Source of the DNA: Petaurus breviceps papuanus
Lineage: Eukaryota; Chordata; Mammalia; Diprotodontia; Petauridae
Assembly (NCBI GenBank): GCA_028583685.1
Contig: JAMXIF010000003.1
Location: 51,228,304-51,292,303 of the forward strand
Direction: 5' to 3'
DNA: 64,000 nucleotides
Each line of letters starts with the position of its first letter. Position 1 is the first letter of the stretch. Below are positions 1 through 11,085 of the stretch, piece by piece. The position numbers were made by a program, and so were the translations under genes. The notes beneath the pieces were generated by a model that saw nothing but the letters and a program-made list of their open reading frames with translations, searched no databases and was not told the DNA's origin.

Positions 1-98
1 TCCTTCCTTCCTTCCTTCCTTCCTTCCTTCCTTCCTTCCTTCCTTCCTTTCTTCCTTCCTTCCCTCCTTTCCTTCCTTCCTTCCTTCCTTCCTTCCTT

Positions 99-130
<32 letters not shown>

Positions 131-236
131 CCTTCCTGCCTTCCTTTCTTGCCTTCTTTCCTTCTTTCCTGCCTTCCTTCCTGCCTTCTTTGCTTCCTTT
201 CTTTTTTCTTTCTTTCTTTGTTTCCCTTCCCTCTGT
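1..236. repeat. (CCTT)n pyrimidine microsatellite
   Basis: An almost pure ccttcctt tract decays rightward into ctgccttc and tttctttc variants. It runs off the left window edge, so its full length is unknown. It abuts an LTR-like repeat exactly as a second (CCTT)n does at 1,431-1,656, so the tract may belong to, or be duplicated with, that repeat. Confidence 0.95.
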
Positions 237-700
237 CCATATAGGATATTATACCCTTTACCTGAAGGTGCTCTGCCTAAAATGTATGTTAATTTTAATC
301 TCAAACTTTTTTTTTCTTTCTTAAAGACCAGCCTTAATCCCAGATCACTCTTGACTCTCATAAATTGGCTAACAATAGGTCCCTGGCCAAGCCCTACTTG
401 GTCACTGTTTGAGGCCTGATTGGCTCATGAATGTAAATAGCAATGATTTCTGTTTTGGTCAGAAACCCTGAGGGTCTTCCCCTCCCAGATTTTTTTTTTT
501 TGTCTAGGTAAAAAGGCCATTCTCTGTCTCATTCCTTATTAAGCCTCAATCAATGAATGGTCATCTTCTCAGTCAAATTGAGACCTGTTAAAGACCTTAA
601 CTTGAAAAGGCCAAGGACCTCCACTACATCTTGGGCCATCTCCAGTTGTCCTGACCAGTATCTGACCACTAGACCCAGATGACTCCAGAGGAGAATGTGA
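237..700 (+). mobile_element. LTR-like repeat, copy A (fossil)
   Basis: This segment matches 1,657-2,215 over most of its length: ggatattatacc, gtccctggccaa, gcctgattggctcatgaa and the ttattaagcctcaatca stretch near 535 are shared. A taaaaagg box followed by a ttattaa signal suggests the promoter and poly(A) part of an LTR. No internal retroviral region is recognisable. It is old and partial. The family name is unknown and a non-LTR repeat is possible. Confidence 0.5.
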
Positions 701-1161
701 TGAAGAGATTACCATAAAAATGAAGAGGGTCATCATAAATGATGAGGTATAAGGTCAGGGGTGGGCAAGACCCCAAAATACAAACACACCAGGTGGTGCC
801 AAATGAATTAGACTCAAGTCTTCTCTCAGCCAAAGAAAAGTAAAGTTTATTAAATTTAGCCATTATTAAGTAGACTCTTAAGGAGCCTAGGTATCTGTAA
901 GGCTTGTATTGGACACAGAGCAAGTCTGTGTTAGAAAATTCTATGGCACTCTCAAACATGTGGAGGCAAGATGGGGTCTTATAATACAGAAAGGTTGTGG
1001 GAGGAATCTAGGGGTGGTCTAGAGGAGGAGTTTGGGGAGGGTCTTCGGGAGGAGTCAGATGAAGTCAGACTCCAGTAATGAGTGATTAAGGGTGGGAAAT
1101 TGCTGGAGGCTATTTGGAGACTACAGACAATGGTGGGCTGGTCCAGTTCAAGGGTGTAACA
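701..1161 (-). mobile_element. LTR-like segment, minus strand (fossil)
   Basis: Read on the minus strand it starts tgttacacccttgaactgg near 1,161, has a tattataagacc TATA-like box near 980 and an aataaa signal near 850, and runs into a T/G-rich part with ggggtcttgccc. That order is the U3-R-U5 layout of an LTR. The left boundary is uncertain and no TSD was found. No matching partner is seen, so it is probably a solo LTR. The open frame at 669-959 on the minus strand is a shadow of it. Confidence 0.45.
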
Positions 1162-1430
1162 GTTGATTTGGTATCAAGGGTGTGGGCTAGCTGGAAAAGG
1201 GAGGACCAAACTAGTAATAAAGGTTTGGGTTGAGCCACAATGAAAGGCTTATGGCCTCAGGCAAATGCCTCATCAAATGGGAAGATTCAAGATGGTTCCC
1301 AGAGCCTGGACCTCTTCAGTGAAGCTGGTAGTTCATGGTCCTCTATGACTTCTGTGACAACATCCTCTGTGAATAGAAAGGAGCTGCCTTTTAGGCAAGG
1401 GGGACCAAAGTGGAACTGGCCAGTTGGTAA
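1162..1430. other. Unassigned spacer
   Basis: I see no repeat family or gene here. An open frame starting at 1,240 continues only because it enters the period-4 pyrimidine tract, so it is not supported as coding. Confidence 0.5.
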
Positions 1431-1505
1431 CACATCTTCCTTCATTTCTTCCTTTCTCTTTCTTTCTTCCTTTCTTCCTTCCTTCCTTCTTTCCTTTCTT
1501 CCTTC

Positions 1506-1590
<85 letters not shown>

Positions 1591-1656
1591 TTCCTTCCTT
1601 CCTTCCTTCCTTCCTTCCTTCCTTCCTTCCTTCCTTCCTTTCTTTCCCTTCCTTTT
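1431..1656. repeat. (CCTT)n/(CTTT)n microsatellite
   Basis: Blocks of cttc, then pure tttc, then pure cttc repeats occupy about 225 bp. A period-4 repeat without stops gives long Lys/Glu/Arg frames on one strand and Phe/Leu/Ser frames on the other. These frames are translation artefacts. Confidence 0.95.
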
Positions 1657-2215
1657 GTCCACAAAGGATATTATACCCCTTGCCTGAGGGTGCTCTGCCC
1701 AAAGGGTATGTAAATTTTAATCTCTGAAACTTTTTTTTTCTTTCTTCAAGGCCAGCCTGAATCCCAGATCACTCTGACTCTCACAGATTGGCTAACAATA
1801 GGTCCCTGGCCAAACCCTACTTGGTCATTGTTTGGGGCCTGATTGGCTCATGAATGTAAATAGCAATTATTTCTGTTATGTTCAGAAACCCTGAGGGTCT
1901 TCCCCTCCCAGATTTTTTTTTTTTTGGTCTAAGTAAAAAGGCCATTCTCTGTCTCATCCCTTATTAAGCCTCAATCAATGCATGTGGATTGCCTCTGTCA
2001 AATTGGGATCTGTTAAAGACCTTAGCTTGAAAACGCCTCCACTGCATCCTGAGCCATCTCCAGTTGTCCTGATCTATATCTAGCCACTCGACCCAGATGA
2101 CTCCAGAGGATTAAATGAGGTTGGTGATTCTGCACGCCCCTCCCTCACTTAAATCCAACTCTCTTGAATTTCACAGCATCACCTCTGTGACAGTATCCTG
2201 GTCTTCATAACTTAC
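1657..2215 (+). mobile_element. LTR-like repeat, copy B (fossil)
   Basis: This is the second copy of the 237-700 repeat, about 1,422 bp further on and more complete on its right side. There it continues through gatgactccagagg and a ccctccctcactt stretch to about 2,215. Like copy A it has a taaaaagg box (near 1,932) and a ttattaagcc stretch (near 1,961). It is broken and old. Confidence 0.5.
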
Positions 2216-2440
2216 CATACATTTTTTAGAAAAATCTATTGTCCTTAATTAGGTTAGTTCTATGGATCCTGTTACTTTGATAGAGAATATATTTTTTATT
2301 AATGTTATTGGTTTTGTTTCTCTCAAGTAGAAATGGGAGCCACTAAACTTTACATAAGGATCCCCACAGGTACATTTTGGTTTAGTTTTAAGATATAATA
2401 TCTATATTTTATTGTATTTTCTATTTATTTTACTAAATAT
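2216..2440. other. Unassigned AT-rich DNA
   Basis: I see no gene or identifiable repeat. It may belong to the minus-strand L1-like element on its right. Confidence 0.4.
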
Positions 2441-3345
2441 TTCTCAATTGTATTTTAATCTGTTTTAAGCATCACACAGCAGTGTGGTGGGCTACAATCC
2501 ATTGTTCTCACTTCTTTGATGAGACTGGCCATAGCAGATTCAAGTTTTTCTATCCTGTCAATTATTTTTGCATTGCAGGCCATAAATTCTGCTCTAATAA
2601 TTCTCATTCCTCTTTTAAACCACTCAGGAACAGAATGTTGTGGTTCCACATTGTCCTTAAATTCCACAGAGTCTTCTCTCCTTACCAAGTATTGGATCAC
2701 TTTTCTTTGGTTTGCAGTATTTATTCCTTTATTCCTGAACTTGTGCACTAGATCTAGAGGCCAGATTTCCTTCTGCTTTTGATATTTTCTCTTTTGGTTT
2801 CTCTACTTACATTCAAGGTCTTTGTATTTTCTTTTTCCCAAGATCTTTGATAATTTCAGTCTCGCTCCCCCCCACCCCCATTCTTATTTTCCCCTATTAC
2901 TTGCTTTCTATCTCCTTCCCTTCCAACAGTAGTTTCCCTGGGTGCTTAGATCTCAAAATGTGTCAACCTCCACTTGTGCCAGACAATTCATGGTTCACAA
3001 GTCTAGTTCTTTGCCCCAAGTGACTTTTTAGAAACAGAAAGTGGCCCCAGTTAGATGCTGGGCATTTTTCCCTTAGCTTAGTGGAGTGACATAAGCCCTT
3101 CCCCCCAATATGCAAACAGTGTCTTATCCTATTCCCCCTGTTACTCAGTGCTCTCAACTGGCAGTTGAAAGTGCTGCCATACGGGCATCACTAGCTAGGG
3201 ATGTTTTCTGTCATTTAGAGTTTGGGTCTCCAAGGGTCTAGAAGAAGAAAGGGTTGAGGTGTGGGAGTTAGCTCTATTTCAAGCCCATACATATTCCTGG
3301 CCCTATGCTACTCTTTCTCTGCTCTCTTGCAGAGATTTTTTTTTT
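2441..3345 (-). mobile_element. Probable L1/HAL1 5' portion, antisense
   Basis: On the minus strand a 97-codon frame (2,748 to 2,455) is polar and has a heptad-like stretch IIDRIEKLESAM, as in the coiled coil of L1 ORF1 proteins. It is preceded on that strand by about 500 bp of non-coding, moderately GC-rich sequence resembling a 5'UTR, and by an A-rich run at 3,339-3,350 (T-run on the plus strand). The family is inferred from this arrangement only; no diagnostic ORF1 RRM motif is visible. Confidence 0.35.
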
Positions 3346-3942
3346 TTTTTGCAACAGAGTGCTGTCACATCCTTAGCATATTTCTGCAATTTGGATCCCA
3401 GATCTTCATAATACTCAAAAGATGGAAGGATGACCAGGTATGGATTTAAGCTTTGTTGCAAACCCATGGGTGGGTCCCCAGGTTGGCTAGTGTAACCTTA
3501 CTTCCAGTAGCCTAGTGGGCAATGGGTGAGGGAGTGTTGTGTGAGCTTGGGGTAGGAATCAATTCATTGTTCTTTTGGTTTTACCTTCTTTGAGGTTCCT
3601 GGTATCTTAGATCATGGAGACAGCTAAAATTGCTTTATTCTTGGTAAATAATTTCTGTTTTGGAGAAATCTGAAATGTCATGGAGATCAGAGAAAATGTC
3701 TGGTCCTCCATATGACCTAATATTTCATTTTTCATCATTAATTGCTTGCTTAAATCAATTAGGTTAGAGTTATTTTAATTTTATACTATATCTTTTGCTC
3801 AATTTTATTATTTCTTCCAGTTTTGCAGTAATTTTGAAACTTGCACTAACAAGTCAGTGATCTAGCTATTTACAATGAACTTATTCTGGTTCAATTCATC
3901 TCATTTCCTCTCTGTTAAAAATATTATCATTTTCTATTTATA
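3346..3942. other. Unassigned AT-rich DNA
   Basis: I see no gene and no secure repeat assignment. Part may be decayed L1 sequence upstream of the 3' end that starts at 3,943. Confidence 0.4.
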
Positions 3943-4480
3943 GCAGCTCTTTTTGTGGTTGCTAAGAATTGGAAATCGAAGGGATACCCATCAACTGAGG
4001 AATGGCTAAACAAGATGTGGTATATGGTCGTGATGGAATATTATTATGCTATAAGAAATGACAAGCAGGATGATTTCAGAAAAACATGGAACAACTTACA
4101 TCAACTAATGCAAATTGTCAATGATTTAGCTATTCTCAGAAATACAATGATCGAAGACAATCCCAAAGGATTAATAATCTGCCTCCAGAGAAAGAACTGA
4201 TATTGTTTGAATGCAGACTGAAGCATGCTATTTTTCACTTTCTTTTTTTCTTTTTCCTTTATTCAAGTCTTCTTGTACAAAATGACTAATATAGAAATGC
4301 TTTACATGATTGCATATGTATAACCTATATCTGATTGCTTACCATCTCAGAGAGGGAGGGGAAGAGGGAGGGAGACATAGAATTTGGAACTCAAAACTTT
4401 ATAAAAAAAACCAAATGTTAAAAAATTGTTTCAGCATGTAATTGATGAAAAATAAAATATATTATATTAGAAAAAATTTA
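3943..4480 (+). mobile_element. L1 3' end (ORF2 C-terminus plus 3'UTR)
   Basis: The frame 3,955-4,200 reads VAKNWKSKGYPSTEEWLNKM and then an MEYYYAI block. This is the conserved C-terminal segment of L1 ORF2 (the W..PST.EW..KMWY...MEYY.AI pattern). The marsupial-type 3'UTR follows, with a purine-rich gaggggaagagggaggg motif near 4,355 and an A-rich tail with aataaa near 4,450. The copy is 5' truncated, so it is a dead-on-arrival insertion of moderate age. Confidence 0.85.
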
Positions 4481-5909
4481 TCATTTTCATTTTTCTGTAT
4501 TATTTGGTGCTTATCACGTCCACTACGCACTGATTCTTTTATTGAAGTTATTACTTATAATATGTAGGCTTCAGGCTTATGTAGTCTACAAGTATTTGTC
4601 CTCCTTTGTTCTTTATTCTTGATCCATACCTTTTGTAGTATTTCTCTATCTCTTCCACTTCTGCAACAAACGTTAGCATAAAATCACAACTATTATCATA
4701 GCCTTTTTGCAAATGCTTTTCTTGAACACTATACTAAGAGATGATCAAATGTCCCATGAACTATTTCTTGTTGTCTTTGGATGTATGACCAAACCTACTC
4801 TACCAGCTCCATTATACACCCTCCATGGAGACCTCTGAATGTCCAAAAATAGAATTCAGTCCCATAGTAGTATGCCCATTGAATGATATATAACACCAAT
4901 CACAACAGCACACCTGAGGACTGCTGCTGTGAATAATTTTAAGGGTCTAATCACATAGTATAATGAATTTTCTATTCAGAACTAAACTAAACATTGTTCA
5001 ATGAAGCATAACATTTGTTACAATATCGCTTAAGCAAAACATATCATCAAATAAACACAACACAAAACTCAACACAACACACAACACTCAGTATGACATA
5101 TGGTGCATAGCATATATCATTGCATTCAGTAGCATTCCCCAAAATACTTGTTTACACAAGGAGGGGGTCCCAGACCAGGGTCTTCCCTAGCACAACATAT
5201 CATCCTTAAGGGGTAGCAGAAAATACAAACACCATCCAGCCCTAGGTCACAGTAAGTCACAATCTCCTCAATACACAGTGTCTGAATAAAGTCCTCTCTC
5301 ATCTTGACTAGAGATGAGACTGACTTCCAAACTCCATGGCTGTTCTTCTGTGGCCTGACCACTCCAAATTCCTACCTGAGCTTCTTCCATCAGCTTCTGC
5401 TTCTAGGATAACAAAGCTTAACAGGGCTACAATAATATTTATACACATTCCCAACACCATCATCTCAATTCACTTTAACAGCTCTTAAAAGGGGCTTAAG
5501 CTAATCCTCCTTCCTGTGGGTATTCACTCATAAAGATCAACAGAGCTTCTGTCTGAGAAATTAATGCAAATCAATAGATAGGACTTCTGTTTGAAAAATT
5601 AATACAGATCAACAGATGGAGCACTGATATCACAAACATTCTTTCTGTTGGTTCTTCTAAAAAGCAAGTTCCTCTAACCTGTTCACTGCTGTCTTCTCTC
5701 TCTACTCTGTCTTCTCCCTCCAAACAATACAATATATAGTGTTTCCAAATCAAAGACTCTTGATTCAATCAAACACTTTAGATTCAACTAAAGGCAAGAC
5801 TCAATCAAAGGCACTTGACTGGCCAATCTCAATCCATAAAAACAACAAAGAATTCTATTTTGCTCACCATTACAGAAGGATACCACATTTCCAATGCCAA
5901 AATGTGTTA
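4481..5909. other. Unassigned; possible minus-strand LTR-like DNA
   Basis: I see no gene. An (acaca)-rich patch lies near 5,055-5,090. On the minus strand the 5,440-5,100 part has a tataaat box, then actttattcagacactg, then T/G-rich DNA, which would suit an LTR, but I have no second copy or TSD to support it. The 78-codon minus frame at 5,126-5,362 is unrecognised. Confidence 0.3.
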
Positions 5910-5924
5910 GAGTAGATTGATTTA

Positions 5925-6098
5925 GTTTTTGATTTTTTGTTTTTGTTTTTTTTTGCTTTTTGGAGGACAATTGGGGTTCAGTGACTTGCTCAAGGTCACA
6001 CAGCTAGTTTTTGTGTTAAGTGTCTGAGGCTGGATTTGAACTCAGGTCCTCCTGACTCCAGGGTCGGTACGCTATTCACTGTGCCACCTAGTTGCCCC
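5925..6098 (-). mobile_element. tRNA-derived marsupial SINE with 15-bp TSD
   Basis: On the minus strand the head is ggggcaactaggtggcac, followed by the B-box-like gagttcaaat, the acacttaacac block, a tgtgacc/aagtcac module and an A-rich tail (plus-strand T-runs at 5,925-5,960). It is flanked by a perfect TSD, gagtagattgattta, at 5,910-5,924 and 6,099-6,113. This is a textbook L1-mobilised insertion. Confidence 0.95.
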
Positions 6099-6113
6099 GA
6101 GTAGATTGATTTA

Positions 6114-6480
6114 AATAAAAGTTACACGATTCATATTTCCCTCCGAGTTTTGTATTTTTCTTTATTTCATGGCCTGTCAATGGCAAAGAATTCCTCACCA
6201 AGTGGCCAGCCTACTGGTAACTAGGCTTAACTAGAATAGTCTTGGAAAGCAAGTAAAGTCCATAGTTAAAACTATACTCTAAGTATTTATACAATGGTAG
6301 ATCCTGCAAGAGATTGGGCTAAACTGACATTATCTTCAAGACCAAACCCAGAATCAGTTCCATGCCACAACTGGATATCAGAGTAAGACTTTGTAAAGGT
6401 TTCTTTAATAATACATACTAGAATTTTGCCAAGAATCTTAGTCCAAGATCACTGTTCACTGATCTATATAGTATGAATTG
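6114..6480. other. Unassigned DNA
   Basis: I see no gene or recognisable repeat in this stretch. Confidence 0.4.
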
Positions 6481-6653
6481 AAATAATAGTAAGGAATATT
6501 TATTATGTGTCTATTGTATGCAAGGCACTATGCCAGATGCAAGGAATACAAGACAAAAATAAGCAGTTCCTGCCATTATGGAGCTTAAATTCTATTGATG
6601 GGATGTAGCATATGTACAACTAAGTACATAAGATATACATATATGTATGTATG
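6481..6653 (-). mobile_element. L2-type LINE 3' end fragment
   Basis: The stretch with atttattatgtgtctattgtatgcaaggcac is the reverse complement of the 3' end shared by marsupial L2-like LINEs. It continues into the usual cctgccattatggagctt block. A SINE interrupts it at 6,654. Confidence 0.7.
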
Positions 6654-6840
6654 GTTTTTTTGTTTGGGGTTTTGTTATTTGCCCTTTTGGAGGGCAATTG
6701 GGGTTAAATAACTTGCCCAAGGTTACACAGCTAGTTTTGTGTGTGTGTGTGTGGGTGTTAATTGTCTGAGGCTGGAACCGAACTCAGGTCCTCCTGACTC
6801 CAGGGCCTGCGCTTTACTCACTGTGCCACCTAGCCATTCC
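6654..6840 (-). mobile_element. tRNA-derived SINE with 10-bp TSD and internal (GT)n
   Basis: Minus-strand SINE of the same family as 5,925-6,098. The perfect TSD tgtatgtatg lies at 6,644-6,653 and 6,841-6,850. The tgttaagtg linker has expanded into a short (GT)n tract near 6,735-6,755. Confidence 0.9.
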
Positions 6841-6879
6841 TGTATGTATGTTACATACATTTATGCATAGATGAATACA

Positions 6880-7900
6880 AAATAATTTCAAAAAGAAAAG
6901 TTCTAATAATTGGAATATCAGGAAATGTCTCATTTAGAAAGTGGTACCTTGAAAATAACTTTCTTCCTTGAATTTTTTTCCTTTCTTAAAAATCAGGATA
7001 TTATTGGCTAATATTGCTAGATGCATGGCACTTCTTGCATTCTCCATGATCTTTTAAAAATTATTAACAGTACTTCAGTCATTATTTCTTTTGGTCCATT
7101 TAGTATCCAGAGATGTAGTTCATCTGGGCCTTGTGACTTGAACTCATTGGAACAGCTAAGTGCTTTCTTACCCTCTCCTCATTCATCTTCACTGTCAACT
7201 GCCTATTGACCTATTTTGTTCTATACTTTCAACAGAAAGATTGTTCCTCTTGGCAGAAAAAAAGCAAATAACAGTTGAATACCTGCCCCTTTTTCTTATC
7301 ATGCATTATCATTATCTTACCCACCTTCACTGGCATGCTTATCTTTACTTTGATCTTCATCTTGCCCTTGATATAACTTATAAAGTCAGCCCTATCTTTT
7401 TTTTACTTGGCTTTCATTATCCTCCTTACCTCATTCTTAGCTTTCATGCTCCAAACACTATGATCACAGGACTATATTTATCCTCCATTATGTGCCCTTT
7501 TTTCCATCTGCTATACTTTTTTTTTTTAATTTGGTTGTTAAATGAGTTTCTGTGGATCTATATCAGTATCTTTAGGCAGTTCTGCTTCTTTTTCTCCTCT
7601 TGAAAATTGCCTACATCTTCAGAATTTCTTCTTGAGAGTTTTTCCATCCCCTAAGGGGTCTGAAGAACATTAAGCCATCGGGTCCTTTGTTTGGAATCTT
7701 GGGAATTCACTGTCCCAAAGTCTAGGGTGCATTTCAAACTCTACCTGGCTTTCCTTTTTTGATCTGTCATGAACTAGAGCAGTCACTTCCTCCCTTGGTT
7801 CAAGTTACTTCTCCTTTAGCTACCAGCTCCTTCATGTTAATACAAATCAGATCCCAGACAGCAATTCCTTTCATTACTTCCTTTACCTTTTGAAGTATAA
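6880..7900. other. Unassigned T-rich DNA
   Basis: I see no supported gene. A 147-codon plus frame at 7,160-7,603 is hydrophobic because the DNA is pyrimidine-rich; it has no recognisable domain or signal. The long CT-rich, stop-poor look suggests antisense of an old repeat that I cannot name. Confidence 0.4.
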
Positions 7901-8280
7901 TGAGGATTGATCAGGCATGACCTGAGTCACCTTACTGATTGGTTACCAGTAACTGGGTCTGTCTCCAAGATGATTGGTACCTGAGAGTCAGAGGGAATGG
8001 GCTCTTGTCAGAAGATCTACATTCCCCTGACCTCCAAGGTATATAAAAATAAGCTGAGACATCCACTCAGCTTTATTAATGCTTTCTCTCTTGGACTTTA
8101 AGACCAAAATATAATATGTGCATATATAGGATGTGGAGATGTGGGGGAGGGTTCCAGGATCACAAAAAAAAAATAATCAGAAAAGAATATACTCATAAAT
8201 AGAATAAGTTTCCAGGCCTTGTCCAGGTGGACTGAGAAATGAATGCATGGACCTTGAGTTCTTGGCTGCCTCCTGAACAT
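7901..8280 (+). mobile_element. Possible solo LTR-like segment (fossil)
   Basis: The stretch carries a ggtatataaaaataag TATA box near 8,039 followed by a ctttattaatgcttt poly(A)-signal-like block near 8,073, preceded by U3-like sequence with two gattggt elements. This is the promoter order of an LTR. No partner copy or clear TSD was found, so the boundaries and class are uncertain. Confidence 0.35.
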
Positions 8281-8630
8281 AGGTCTTGAGTGCTGACTTC
8301 CCAGGGAGAGAAAATGTCTTTAATAGTGCATCCATTAAAGGACAAAAAGGATTCTCATCAGATGATTGTTCTGTAGCTAAAGGACATTTGAGGAAGAAAT
8401 CTGGATCTCACCAAGTCTACTATTGCTGTAAGTTACTCATACTGTGCAGACCCACAGTGAATGTTGAAAAAGCTTTCATCTCTGCCCTGAACTGTCTTTA
8501 CCTTTCAGAAGGGGTCCAAAAGGAAATGTGAGTGCTTCAGGTTTTTGTTAATTTTTCTTCATTGTTTCTTCCAAATCCTATGCATATATGGGAAGGGGGA
8601 AAAATAAATGTGACATCAAACTATTAATGG
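8281..8630. other. Unassigned DNA
   Basis: I see no gene. The 81-codon plus frame at 8,286-8,531 has no recognisable motif. Confidence 0.4.
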
Positions 8631-8631
8631 C

Positions 8632-8760
8632 TGCCCTTTGGGTCCAGTCATTTAATCAGCTCTCAGTGCACTTGAGGTGTTGTGAAGATCAGCTGAGGTA
8701 ATATTTGTAAAGAGTTTAGCTCAGCACCTGGCACAATTAATAAATGCTTGATTTTTTTCC
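8632..8760 (+). mobile_element. MIR-type SINE 3' part
   Basis: The order gagg..ttgtgaagat, gtaaagagtttagctcagcacctggcac, ataaatgcttg is the 3' half of a MIR element. It is decayed and old. Confidence 0.6.
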
Positions 8761-9890
8761 TTCCTTCATGTTGCTCATGTCTCTCCATTTTTTTGCAAAA
8801 GGATAACTCTACAGATTTGTCAAATACTGTCCTAAAATCTAAGCAAGCTATGTAGGTTTTATTACCTTCTTATAGTCTAATAAGGCTGTCTAAGCTAGAA
8901 ATGAAGCCACTCTCCCATAATCTTTTTTGATTACTGCTTCTTTTCAGTAAGTATTCCTTTACCATCTCTTTTAAATTCCAACTAAATTTTTTCTTCCAGG
9001 AATTAGAATTCCATTTTCTTTCCTTGTTTGTAAAATCAGAACCTTTGCTCTTCTCAGATCTTGCATTACTTCTCCCATTCTCCACAGGCTTTCAAAATCT
9101 GTTGACAGTAAATCCTCAATAATAATTATGGTTATATGAAAATACTACATTGTTCAAAATGGCCTCCTCTCACTGAGACCCAAGGACCATCTCCAACACT
9201 TATTGCACTGATAGGGATAAGGGTTCAAATGGGAAACTGGTGCACTCTGCTCAATATGGGCTATGTCTTGGCTGGATAAAGGCATTCCACCACTGCCCTC
9301 CCACTAAGTCATATCCTTAAAGTCCACAGGGGTGTTCTGGAGTTAGAGATGGTGTCTATGACCACACACAGCCTTATTGCAAAATTTAATCATAAGGGAG
9401 CATGGTAGAATACTCCCACACATCAGCACAGAGCAACAGTGGGAAAGACCCATAGCTGCCTTCAAATACCAAAACTTAAGGAGACAGGTTTAATCAACAG
9501 TCCCTGTGCTCTATTCATGATTCAGTACTACCCTCACAGCATGAAATCTCTGCTTCTATAACTGGTTGCCTTCTTCAGCATAATCCCCTTGGATTTTAGA
9601 ATTTCAAAGGAATTCTGGTACTCACCCAGCTTTGCCTTTTTGGTTTATTATAGCGTGAACCTTGATTCAGACCACAGCCCTCACAGAAGGAGGGGGATTG
9701 CCTTTCCTTAACCTGTGTTCATACCCTAATGTATAAGCCCACCCAGAGCGGCTACAACATTATAATGCAATTAATAATAACAAAGATGAGGGATAGAAAA
9801 AATATGGAAAGACATTAAGTAATACGAGTTAAAGAACAGCATATACATTACCTATACATGTAAATATAAAGGAGTAAGTATGGAAACAAA
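8761..9890. other. Unassigned DNA
   Basis: A T-rich part (8,761-9,110) and a more balanced part (9,110-9,780). I recognise no gene, RNA or repeat family in either. The second part could be an old LTR-element remnant, but nothing diagnostic is visible. Confidence 0.4.
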
Positions 9891-10510
9891 GACAACAAAA
9901 GAAAACAGGTGATAACTAGTAAATTGTTTCATATATGTATTGTAAACATATGTTTATGTGTAAACATATGCATGTGTATATCTATACATTTGTGTATATA
10001 CATATGTGTATATATGTGTGTTTATGTTGGCAGTCATAAAACTATAATTAGCTGTGTGGTTTCATTAAGGAGGAAGGAAGGAAGGAAAGAAGGAAGGGAA
10101 GAAGGGAGGAAGGAAGGAAGAAAGGAAAGGAGGGAGAAAGAAAGGGAGGGAGGAATGAAAGAAGGAAGATACTTAGAAATTTTAGCTGAATAGAAGCTGA
10201 ACAGAGTCTTCCCCCAGGCCCTCCCCCCCAAAAAAAATCTAATACTACCAGAGATCACATTAATAGAAATACAGTAACCAAAGTAAGGGAGGTAATACCT
10301 ACCTTGGTCAAAATACATCTGGAATCTTGTTTCATTGGAGGCAGTTTTATAGGAGGAACATTGATATGTGGGGATATTTGAATGGGTAGCAAATACAGGG
10401 AGGCAGATTTTACCTCAGCATATATAAAAACTAGAGCTGCCTGAAGGTTAATTTTATTGCATGGAGAGTAATGAATTCCTTGTCACTAAAGGATCCAAAG
10501 TGGAATCAGT
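9890..10510. repeat. First copy of a duplicated L2-associated block
   Basis: The block opens with gataactagtaaattgtttc (9,911) and tata/tgtg-rich DNA and closes with gaattccttgtcacta (10,472). Both landmarks recur in the same order at 10,768 and 11,056, so this region is a partial tandem duplication with different internal contents. Confidence 0.6.
10070..10168. repeat. (GGAA)n purine microsatellite
   Basis: Imperfect aaggaagg repeats with gaggga interruptions, about 100 bp. The Gly/Lys/Glu and Leu/Pro/Ser frames across it are artefacts. Confidence 0.9.
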
Positions 10511-10770
10511 CAACATATGTTTATTAAATGCTTACTATGTAACAGGAACAGTGCTAAACTCTGACAACAAAAAGTAGGCAAAAACAGTTCTTTTTGCTCT
10601 AAAATTTATATTTTGATGTCCACCCAATAAACATTTATTAAGTGCCTATGAAGTGTTAGACACTGTGCTAAGCTCTGGGGATACAATTAATTTTTTTAAA
10701 AAAGTGCCTGCCTTCCTTGATAATCTGAAGGGGGAGACAGTACACAAAGACAAAAGAAGACAGGTAATAA
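10506..10770 (-). mobile_element. Two L2-type 3' ends in tandem
   Basis: The L2 3'-end signature in reverse complement (catatgtttattaaatgc, then aacatttattaagtgccta) occurs twice, at about 10,515 and 10,628. The second continues into ctctggggataca and gtgcctgccttccttgataatctgaagggggagacag. Two nested or tandem insertions, or a duplication, would explain this. Confidence 0.6.
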
Positions 10771-11060
10771 CTAGTAAATTGTTTCATATATGTATATGTG
10801 TGTATGTACATATATTTGTGTATATATACATATGAATATATATGTATACACAAAAGGAGGAAGAAAAGGCGGTGACAGACAGTAGAGGATGACTGGCACA
10901 AGGACATCTTGTTCCATTGAGTTGAAACCAGGAAAAGCAGTAGATGCAAAATGGAGTGAGCTGAAGTCCATTTCCCACCCTCTACAAAGAAAGCCCATAC
11001 AGAGTAAAGAAAAGGTGATCTCAGAGAGAAAGGCACCAGTAGCTTGGGAAATAGTGAATT
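10771..11060. repeat. Second copy of the duplicated block
   Basis: It begins with taactagtaaattgtttcat and (TATG)-rich DNA and ends at the gaattccttgtcactgg landmark. This is shorter than the first copy (584 bp versus 856 bp offset between landmarks). Confidence 0.55.
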
Positions 11061-11085
11061 CCTTGTCACTGGAGAACCCAAAGTA

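Noticed and set aside
1240-1713. 157-codon plus frame and overlapping 86-125-codon minus frames
   Set aside because: They are open only because the (CCTT)n/(CTTT)n tract has period 4 without stops. Products are runs of Phe/Leu/Ser or Lys/Glu/Arg.
3955-4200. 81-codon plus frame as a small host gene
   Set aside because: Its W..PSTEEW..KMWY..MEYYYAI pattern is the C-terminus of L1 ORF2, followed by an L1 3'UTR and A-tail.
7160-7603. 147-codon hydrophobic frame, possible membrane protein
   Set aside because: T-rich DNA gives Phe/Leu/Ile-rich translations; there is no signal, motif, splice context or known family.
10034-10318. Leu/Pro/Ser and Gly/Lys/Glu frames around 10.1 kb
   Set aside because: Translation of a (GGAA)n microsatellite.
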